This document shows positions 8,100-14,365 of a DNA stretch of 64,000 bases, piece by piece. The notes under the pieces are model-generated. The model had not been told where the DNA came from and did not search any database. It saw nothing but the letters and a program-made list of their open reading frames with translations. The position numbers and the translations under genes were made by a program. Position 1 is the stretch's first letter. Every line of letters starts with the position of its first letter. The stretch spans positions 2,262,001 to 2,326,000 of the forward strand of contig NZ_JABWQX020000001.1 in the NCBI RefSeq assembly GCF_014268655.2, in the 5' to 3' direction. This stretch comes from Pseudomonas marvdashtae (GTDB lineage: Bacteria; Pseudomonadota; Gammaproteobacteria; Pseudomonadales; Pseudomonadaceae).

Positions 8100-8689
8100 G
8101 CGGACTACCCACCCGTCCCGCAGCGCGCATCCTTCGTGCCGAACAGGCCGACCTGTGGATCGATGGCTATGCCTTTGTCCAGGCCGCGAAGGAGGAGGCG
8201 CAGAACCTGCGCAACGACAGCGCGCGTTGGCTGGAGCAGGCTCGCGAGGCGGGCTTCGAAAGCGCTCGCCAACAGGGCGCCGAAGAAGTTGGCGCGTTGC
8301 TGGTCGAGACGTCGTTGAAGGTCGATACCTGGTTGTCCGGCCTGGAAGCGTCCATGGCCGATCTGGCCCTGGGCATCGTGCGTGAAGTGCTCGACGACAT
8401 GGACGACGCTGAGCGAATCGTGCGTTGCACCCGCAAGGCACTGAACGCGTTTCGCCAGGATCAATCCCTGTGCCTGTTCGTACCCCGACAGGACGTCGAG
8501 GCGGTACGTCATCGCCTGAACTCAGAGCTGGACAGCCCGCCACTGATCACGGTCGAAGCTGACGATCAACTGGCGCCTGGCCAGGCGCGGCTGAGCTGCC
8601 CTGTCGGGTCTGTGGAACTGGGTCTGGAGGCGCAACTGAATAATCTGCGCCGCTACCTGCTGCCGTTTGCAGAAGGTCAGCAGTCGTGA
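8096..8689 (+). CDS. sctL: T3SS ATPase stator SctL (HrpE/RhcL, FliH family)
   Basis: A 197-residue protein with the FliH/YscL layout. A helical N-terminal half is rich in Ala, Glu and Gln (residues about 20-70), and a C-terminal domain carries the conserved stretch around DLALGIVREVLDDMD and the ending SVELGLEAQLNNLRRYL. It dimerises, binds the ATPase SctN and ties it to SctQ. It overlaps both neighbours by four bases, so J-K-L-N are translationally coupled. Confidence 0.85.
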   Translation: MSGLPTRPAARILRAEQADLWIDGYAFVQAAKEEAQNLRNDSARWLEQAREAGFESARQQGAEEVGALLVETSLKVDTWLSGLEASMADLALGIVREVLDDMDDAERIVRCTRKALNAFRQDQSLCLFVPRQDVEAVRHRLNSELDSPPLITVEADDQLAPGQARLSCPVGSVELGLEAQLNNLRRYLLPFAEGQQS

Positions 8690-10014
8690 GCGTTGAAGTG
8701 ACGGCGATTATTCCACGCCTGGCCGAGCGCCTCGGCGAAGCGCGGCCGCGGCCCATGAAAGGCACAGTGCGCAGCATTCGCGGCGTGCTCTTGCGGGCCA
8801 GTGTCGCCGGCGTGCGCATCGGCGAGCAATGCCAACTGCGCGATCCGAGCAGCGGTCGCAGCCTGGCGGCGGAAGTCATCGGGTTTGAGCAGGACGAAGC
8901 CATTCTGTCGCCCATCGGTTCGATGGAAGGCCTGTCGACCCGCACCGAAATCATTGCCACCGGCGAGACGCTGGGGGTCAGCGTCGGCGACGCGCAATTG
9001 GGCCGGGTGATCAGCCCGATGGGGGATTATCTGGACGGCGACGGTGTCCTGCCCCTGGGAATCATGCGGCATTACCCGCTGCATGCCGAACCGCCGCCAC
9101 CGTTTTCCCGACAACTGATCGTCAAACCCATGTCCCTCGGCGTGCGCTCAATCGATGGCTTGCTGACCCTCGCCCAAGGGCAGCGCATGGGCATCTTCGG
9201 CGAGCCGGGGGTGGGCAAGTCTTCGCTCCTGGCGAGCATTGTGCGCCACACCGACGCGGACGTGATCGTCATCGGCCTGATCGGCGAGCGGGGGCGGGAG
9301 GTGCGCGAGCTGTTGGATGTGCAACTGGATGCCCAGGCACGCGCACGCACCGTGGCGGTGGTCGCGACCTCTGATCGACCCGCCGCTGAGCGGGTGCGCG
9401 CGGCATACGTCGCCACGGCGCTGGCGGAATATCACCGCGATCAGGGCCGCAATGTGTTGCTGCTGATGGACAGCCTGACCCGGTTCGCCCGTGCGCAGCG
9501 GGAAATCGGCTTGGCTGTGGGCGAACCACCGACCCGGCGCGGGTATCCGCCGTCATTCTTTTCCGCGTTGCCGCGCCTGCTGGAGCGCGCAGGGCCTGGC
9601 CCGGTCGGCAGCATCACCGCGCTGTACACCGTGCTGACGGAGGGCGACGTATCGACGGACCCCGTGGCGGAAGAGGCGCGCTCGATTCTCGACGGACATA
9701 TTGTGCTTAGCGCTGAACTGGCCCAGCGCAATTACTTCCCCGCGGTGGACGTGTTGCGCAGCCGCAGCCGCTTGATGGATCAGGTTTGCAGCGATGAGCA
9801 GCGTCACCTGGCCATGCGCATCCGCGAGCTGATGGCGCGGCGCAATGAAATCGAAATGCTTATCCGCGTCGGCGAATACGCCGCCGGCAGTGATCCGCTG
9901 GCCGACGAGGCCATCGCACGGCATGCCGCCATCGAAGCGTTCATGCGCCAGGGCGCGGCTGAACCGAGCGGTGCCGAACAGACGCTCAGCCACATGCGCA
10001 AGGTCTTGGCATGA
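8686..10014 (+). CDS. sctN: T3SS ATPase SctN (HrcN/RhcN)
   Basis: A 442-residue hexameric ATPase at the base of the export apparatus that strips chaperones and energises unfolding. It shows a Walker A loop (GEPGVGKSS, about 171-179), a Walker B strand (VLLLMDSLTRFA) and the family block GYPPSFFSALPRLLERAG. The catalytic-site region GDVSTDPVAEEARSILDGH follows. It uses GTG at 8686, forming a GTGA overlap with the sctL stop. Length is normal for the family. Confidence 0.95.
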   Translation: MSVEVTAIIPRLAERLGEARPRPMKGTVRSIRGVLLRASVAGVRIGEQCQLRDPSSGRSLAAEVIGFEQDEAILSPIGSMEGLSTRTEIIATGETLGVSVGDAQLGRVISPMGDYLDGDGVLPLGIMRHYPLHAEPPPPFSRQLIVKPMSLGVRSIDGLLTLAQGQRMGIFGEPGVGKSSLLASIVRHTDADVIVIGLIGERGREVRELLDVQLDAQARARTVAVVATSDRPAAERVRAAYVATALAEYHRDQGRNVLLLMDSLTRFARAQREIGLAVGEPPTRRGYPPSFFSALPRLLERAGPGPVGSITALYTVLTEGDVSTDPVAEEARSILDGHIVLSAELAQRNYFPAVDVLRSRSRLMDQVCSDEQRHLAMRIRELMARRNEIEMLIRVGEYAAGSDPLADEAIARHAAIEAFMRQGAAEPSGAEQTLSHMRKVLA

Positions 10015-10027
10015 ATCCGGAGGCTTT

Positions 10028-10498
10028 ATGAAGACCAATGATTTACGCACCTTGCAGGCCTTGCGTCAGCTGCGCGAGCAGCGTGCCGCCAGCCAGTTGG
10101 CCGCTCAGCAGCAACGGTGCAGCGACACGCATCATGCCCTCAATGACGCCAGGGACAAATTGCACTTGCATCGGGAATCGCTTGCTCGCGAGGCCGAGCG
10201 CATCTACGGATCTTTCAGTGATGGGCTGTCGATCAATGCCTGGCACGCCGCCCAGGAACATTTGAACGAGCTGGCGGGTAGTCGGCGTCAGTTGGAAGAA
10301 TCAGTCGAGCAGGCTGCGCAGTTGTTCGAAGTACAGGAGCAGGAGCGCGAAGTGTTTCGCGCGGCCCGCATGGCGCGGCAGCGTCAGGCCGATGCGTGCG
10401 ACTCGCTGCTCGAGGGGCGCCTGCGAAGCGAGCGTCGCGCTGGGGAATCTCGGGACGATGCCGACGATGTTCCTGCTGCGCCGAGGGGCGCGGCATGA
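10028..10498 (+). CDS. sctO: T3SS stalk protein SctO (HrpO/Y4yJ/YscO)
   Basis: A 156-residue protein that is almost entirely alpha-helical coiled coil with high Gln, Arg, Glu and Ala content (for example LREQRAASQLAAQQQRC and ESVEQAAQLFEVQEQERE). This is typical of the FliJ/YscO stalk that inserts into the SctN hexamer and touches SctV. It has a GGAGG ribosome site seven bases upstream of the ATG at 10028. The family is poorly conserved in sequence, and position between sctN and sctQ carries the call. It overlaps sctQ by four bases. Confidence 0.78.
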   Translation: MKTNDLRTLQALRQLREQRAASQLAAQQQRCSDTHHALNDARDKLHLHRESLAREAERIYGSFSDGLSINAWHAAQEHLNELAGSRRQLEESVEQAAQLFEVQEQEREVFRAARMARQRQADACDSLLEGRLRSERRAGESRDDADDVPAAPRGAA

Positions 10499-11547
10499 CC
10501 TGCCGCGAGCGCGAATGCTTGGCGCCGGAGCCAGGCACCGATACAGCACTGAGCGGGTTGCCCATCTACGATCCGCAATGGCTGACGTTGCACAATCGAC
10601 TGCATCGCCACCGCGCACCCTGGCAGGGGCACTGCGCCGACCAGCCGGTCAGCGTGCTGTTGGCCGGTGTCACCGCGCCGCTCGAGCCATTGCTCGACAT
10701 CCATTTATCGCTGGGTAATCACCCGCTTGTGTTGCAACTGCCGACTCCGGCGCTCGAGGTGCTCGGGTTGGCGAATTACCCGCTGGAGCATTTGCAGCGG
10801 TTACCCGGCGTGCTGCTGCTGGAATTGGCTTTGCTCAGCCTGATCGAACCGCTGGAGCAACTGACCGGCCAGTCGTTGCGGGTTGTAGAACCGGGGGACA
10901 TGGCTGACTCGCCGCCTGTGCTGAGCCTGATGCTGCAGGTGCAGGTTGCCCAGCATTCACTGTGGGCGGTGCCGCTGCATATGAGCGCTGATGCCGCCCG
11001 GCTGATCGCCAAGCTATTGGATCAGTACGCCGCCCCCGCCACCCAATCATTGGCTGCGCTGTGTTTGCCGCTGGCGGTGGAGGGGGGCGAGACCTGGCTG
11101 AGCGTGGCCGAGCTGCGCAGCCTGCGGCCGGGTGATGTGCTGATGCTGGAGGACTGGCCCGAGGCGCAGGTTCGGCTGGCGCTGGGCGCTCATCTGCAAG
11201 CCCGCGCTGAACGCGATGGCGACACCTTGAAGTTGCTTGAACAACCGACTGCCGTTAACTCTTTGAAGGAACATCCCATGTCTGTAACAACCGTCGGGTC
11301 CGATTTGGACACTGCGCTCGACACCACCCTGGACGACTTGCCGCTCAAACTGGTGTGTCAGGTCGGCAGCGTGGACCTGTCGCTGGCGCAATTGCGTGAG
11401 TTGGGAGCGGGAAGCCTGGTGCAGCTGGCGCCGCAGTTGCACGCCGGCGTCGACCTTATGGTCAACGGTCGACGCGTCGGCCAGGGCCAACTCGTGAAGA
11501 TTGGCGACGGTCTGGGCGTACGTCTTCTGAGCTTCTGCACGCCATGA
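10495..11547 (+). CDS. sctQ: T3SS C-ring/sorting-platform protein SctQ, unsplit (HrcQ/RhcQ)
   Basis: A 350-residue protein with a C-terminal SPOA (FliN-like) domain (about residues 275-348: LPLKLVCQVGSVDLSLAQL, then NGRRVGQGQLVKIGDGLGVRL). A second SPOA-like stretch lies near 205-250 (VAELRSLRPGDVLMLEDW). It forms the cytoplasmic pods that recruit substrates. It is one gene here, as in rhizobia, whereas the canonical P. syringae Hrp1 system splits it into hrcQa and hrcQb. The start at 10495 gives the ATGA overlap with sctO. A probable internal start for the C-terminal domain is listed separately. Confidence 0.87.
   Translation: MTCRERECLAPEPGTDTALSGLPIYDPQWLTLHNRLHRHRAPWQGHCADQPVSVLLAGVTAPLEPLLDIHLSLGNHPLVLQLPTPALEVLGLANYPLEHLQRLPGVLLLELALLSLIEPLEQLTGQSLRVVEPGDMADSPPVLSLMLQVQVAQHSLWAVPLHMSADAARLIAKLLDQYAAPATQSLAALCLPLAVEGGETWLSVAELRSLRPGDVLMLEDWPEAQVRLALGAHLQARAERDGDTLKLLEQPTAVNSLKEHPMSVTTVGSDLDTALDTTLDDLPLKLVCQVGSVDLSLAQLRELGAGSLVQLAPQLHAGVDLMVNGRRVGQGQLVKIGDGLGVRLLSFCTP
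11278..11547 (+). other. Probable internal translation start giving a free SctQ C-terminal domain
   Basis: Inside sctQ, an in-frame ATG at 11278 is preceded by GAAGGA at 11265-11270 with a seven-base spacer. This site is stronger than that of many genes in the cluster. The product would be 89 residues and consist mainly of the C-terminal SPOA domain. Internally initiated short forms are established for YscQ and SpaO, where they bind the long form, and in P. syringae the same domain is a separate gene (hrcQb). The site is seen; its use is inferred. Confidence 0.6.
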
Positions 11548-12197
11548 ATGGCTACCAGCCCAACCTGATCGAAATCATTCTGGTCGTTGCCACCATCGGC
11601 CTTATTCCGCTGGCCGTGGTGACCCTGACGGGTTTCATGAAGATATCCGTGGTGCTGTTTCTGATTCGCAACGCCTTGGGCGTGCAGCAGACGCCGCCGA
11701 ACCTGGTGCTGTATGGCATCGCCCTGATTCTTTCGGTGTATGTGACCACGCCGTTGATTGGTGACATGTATCGCCAAGTCGAAGGGCGCAACTTGAATAT
11801 GGAAAACGTCGAGCAACTCCGGGAGCTCGGTGATGCGCTCAGGCCGCCGTTGCAGGCGCATTTGTCGCGGTTCGCCAACGAAAGCGAGCGCGGTTTTTTC
11901 GTGCAGGCCACCGAAACGATCTGGTCGCCCGAAGCTCGTGCAGACCTGCGCGACGATGATCTGGTGGTATTGGTGCCGGCCTTTGTCAGCTCTGAGCTGA
12001 CACGCGCGTTCGAGATCGGCTTCCTGCTGTACATCCCGTTCCTGGTGGTGGACCTGCTGGTCGCCAATGTCTTGATGGCGATGGGCATGTCGATGGTTTC
12101 ACCGACGCTCATATCGATACCGCTGAAGATTTTTCTCTTTGTTGCCTTGAGCGGCTGGTCGCGCTTGATGCATGGCCTGATTCTAAGTTACGGGTGA
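11544..12197 (+). CDS. sctR: T3SS export-apparatus membrane protein SctR (HrcR/FliP family)
   Basis: A 217-residue membrane protein with FliP-family blocks: the N-terminal helix region LTGFMKISVVLFLIRNALG, the periplasmic loop, and the C-terminal pair SSELTRAFEIGFLLYIPFL and ANVLMAMGMSMVSP. Five copies form the core of the helical export gate with SctS and SctT. It overlaps sctQ by four bases. Confidence 0.95.
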   Translation: MNGYQPNLIEIILVVATIGLIPLAVVTLTGFMKISVVLFLIRNALGVQQTPPNLVLYGIALILSVYVTTPLIGDMYRQVEGRNLNMENVEQLRELGDALRPPLQAHLSRFANESERGFFVQATETIWSPEARADLRDDDLVVLVPAFVSSELTRAFEIGFLLYIPFLVVDLLVANVLMAMGMSMVSPTLISIPLKIFLFVALSGWSRLMHGLILSYG

Positions 12198-12201
12198 AAT
12201 C

Positions 12202-12471
12202 ATGGGGCAGGATGTTTTTCTTTCGTTGATGAACAAGGCGTTGATGACCGTGCTGTTGCTGTCAGCACCCGCGCTTGGTATCGCCATCGTTGTTGGCCTG
12301 GGCGTTGGTTTGCTGCAGGCGCTGACGCAGATCCAGGACCAGACCTTGCCGCAAGTGGTGAAGCTGGTTGCCGTGCTGCTGGTGATCGTGTTTGTCGGGC
12401 CGCTGTTGGCCAGCCAGGTCGCCGAGCTTGGCAGCGAAGTGTTGGATAACTTCCCGTTGTGGACGCGCTGA
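12202..12471 (+). CDS. sctS: T3SS export-apparatus membrane protein SctS (HrcS/FliQ family)
   Basis: An 89-residue protein with two membrane helices in the FliQ pattern (ALMTVLLLSAPALGIAIVVG and the ALTQIQDQTLP loop, then a second helix VKLVAVLLVIVFVGPLL). Four copies wrap the SctR-SctT core. It begins four bases after the sctR stop. Confidence 0.94.
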   Translation: MGQDVFLSLMNKALMTVLLLSAPALGIAIVVGLGVGLLQALTQIQDQTLPQVVKLVAVLLVIVFVGPLLASQVAELGSEVLDNFPLWTR

Positions 12472-12477
12472 GCCTAC

Positions 12478-13290
12478 ATGGATGCCAACGTCGCCAACGC
12501 CTTCCTCGAGGTTGCGTACCCGGTCATCAGCTCGGCGGCACTGGCGGCCAGCCGTGCCATGGGCGTGGTGCTCATTACCCCGGCGTTCAATCGCCTCGGC
12601 CTGACCGGGATGATCCGCGGCTGTGTCGCGGTGGCGATCGCCATTCCGATGTTCGTACCGGTATTCGGGGCTTTCACGGCACTACCCGAGCACGGCAGCT
12701 TTTTCCTTGCGGGCTTGATGGTCAAGGAGATGCTGATCGGCGTGCTCATCGGGCTGTTGTTCGGCATTCCGTTCTGGGCGGCCGAGGTGGCGGGGGAGCT
12801 GGTCGACCTGCAGCGCGGCTCGACCATGGCGCAACTGGTCGACCCGTTGTCGTCCGGCGAATCCAGCGTCATGGCGACGCTGTTGACGGTGATGCTGATT
12901 ACGCTGTTCTTCATGTCCGGCGGCTTCATCATGTTGGTCGACGGCTATTACCACAGCTACCAGTTGTGGCCGGTAACGGCGTTCACCCCGTTATTCGCCA
13001 GCTCGGCGCTGATAGCCGTGCTGTCGATCCTCGACCAGGTGATGCGCGTCGGTGTGCTGATGGTTTCGCCGCTGATCATTTGCTTGCTGGTGACCGACCT
13101 GATGCTTGCGTACCTGTCGCGGATGGCGCCAAGTCTGCATATTTTTGACATGTCACTGCCGGTCAAGAACCTGTTCTTCACGGTGTTGATGGTGATCTAT
13201 ATCGGCTTCCTGATTCCGGTGATGCTCGATCAGTTGGGCGAATTTCGCGGTACGGTGGAGTTCCTCAAAACCCTGGCAGGTTCGTTATGA
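12478..13290 (+). CDS. sctT: T3SS export-apparatus membrane protein SctT (HrcT/FliR family)
   Basis: A 270-residue membrane protein with about six helices and FliR-family blocks (ALAASRAMGVVLITPAFNRLG, PFWAAEVAGELVDLQRGSTM, and the ending near LDQLGEF). A single copy completes the SctR5-S4-T1 gate. Its TGA at 13288-13290 overlaps an ATG at 13287, the usual coupling signal to sctU, but that ATG is out of frame with SctU (see the sctU entry). Confidence 0.94.
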   Translation: MDANVANAFLEVAYPVISSAALAASRAMGVVLITPAFNRLGLTGMIRGCVAVAIAIPMFVPVFGAFTALPEHGSFFLAGLMVKEMLIGVLIGLLFGIPFWAAEVAGELVDLQRGSTMAQLVDPLSSGESSVMATLLTVMLITLFFMSGGFIMLVDGYYHSYQLWPVTAFTPLFASSALIAVLSILDQVMRVGVLMVSPLIICLLVTDLMLAYLSRMAPSLHIFDMSLPVKNLFFTVLMVIYIGFLIPVMLDQLGEFRGTVEFLKTLAGSL

Positions 13291-13296
13291 GCCCTT

Positions 13297-14361
13297 GTGC
13301 ACCGCAGGCCTTGCGTGGGCGATAGCAGCGAAGAAAAATCCCAGCCGGCCACGGACAAGAAACTGCGTGATGCACGGCAGAAGGGCCAGGTCGCCAAAAG
13401 CCAGGACCTGGTGTCCGGGATGGTCATCCTGTTCTGCACACTCTGCATATCGATCCTGTTGCCGCGGGCGCAGGCTCAAGTGGCGGCGTTGCTGGACATG
13501 GTTGCGCTGCTGTACATCGAGCCGTTTCACTCCGTCTGGCCTCGGGTGCTGGATACAGCTGAACAGCTGGTGCTGACGATCACCTTGCCGGTGGTTTCGG
13601 TAACGGTAGGCGTGGTCATCGTCACCAACATCGTTTCAATGCGCGGCGTTGTATTTTCGGTGGAGCCGATCAAGCCGGATTTCAAACGCATCAACCCGGC
13701 TGAAGGGTTCAAGCGTATTTTTTCGATGCGCAGTTTCGTGGAATTTCTCAAGGGCTTGGTGAAGCTGGTCATGCTCGCTTTGGCATTTTATGTGGTCGGC
13801 CGGCATGCCTTGCAGGCGCTGATGGAATCATCGCGCTGCGGAGCCGGATGCATCGAATCGACGTTTTATCTGGTGCTCAAGCCCCTGATGCTGACTGTGC
13901 TGGCTGCCTTTCTGCTGGTCGGTTGCGTCGACGTGCTGATGCAGCGCTGGTTGTTCGGCCGCGACATGAAAATGACCCGCAGCGAGCAGAAACGCGAGCG
14001 CAAGGATGTCGACGGTGACCCGCTGATCAAGAGCGAACGTCAGCGCCAGCGTCGGGAAATGCAGGCGCTGGCGACCAAGCTCGGGTTGGGGCGTGCCTCG
14101 TTGATGATCGGCACCGGCGGCGGCTGGGTTGTCGGTGTGCGTTATGTCCGTGGCGAGACGCCCGTTCCCGTTGTGGTGTGCCGCGCCGAGCCGCAGGACT
14201 CGTCGGCCATGCTGGCGGAAGCGGCGACCTTGGGTATCGCCCACGGCTTGAGCGCCAAGCTGGCCGCTGAAATTGCCAAGCGTGCGGTGCCCGGTGAACC
14301 GGTGCCTGACTCTACCTTTCAGGCCGTGGCTGACCTGCTGGTAGCGGCTCGGTTGATTTGA
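13297..14361 (+). CDS. sctU: T3SS export switch protein SctU (HrcU/RhcU, FlhB family) without NPTH motif
   Basis: The FlhB-family export switch, about 354 residues. The N-terminus (DKKLRDARQKGQVAKSQDL), four membrane helices and the linker rich in Lys, Arg and Glu (about 220-250) are clear. Residues near SLMIGTGGGWVVGVRY align with the family's VVVTNPTHxAVxxRY block, so the NPTH autocleavage motif is replaced by Thr-Gly-Gly-Gly (14113-14124). The rest of the cytoplasmic domain (ETPVPVVV, AKLAAEIAK, FQAVADLLVA) is intact. The start is unusual: the ATG at 13287 that overlaps the sctT stop opens a 12-codon dead end, so SctU must begin at GTG 13297 or GTG 13315. Confidence 0.88.
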   Translation: MHRRPCVGDSSEEKSQPATDKKLRDARQKGQVAKSQDLVSGMVILFCTLCISILLPRAQAQVAALLDMVALLYIEPFHSVWPRVLDTAEQLVLTITLPVVSVTVGVVIVTNIVSMRGVVFSVEPIKPDFKRINPAEGFKRIFSMRSFVEFLKGLVKLVMLALAFYVVGRHALQALMESSRCGAGCIESTFYLVLKPLMLTVLAAFLLVGCVDVLMQRWLFGRDMKMTRSEQKRERKDVDGDPLIKSERQRQRREMQALATKLGLGRASLMIGTGGGWVVGVRYVRGETPVPVVVCRAEPQDSSAMLAEAATLGIAHGLSAKLAAEIAKRAVPGEPVPDSTFQAVADLLVAARLI

Positions 14362-14365
14362 AGGT

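Noticed and set aside
13287..13325. Twelve-codon frame from the ATG overlapping the sctT stop
   Set aside because: Too short to be a gene; kept only as evidence for the odd sctU start.
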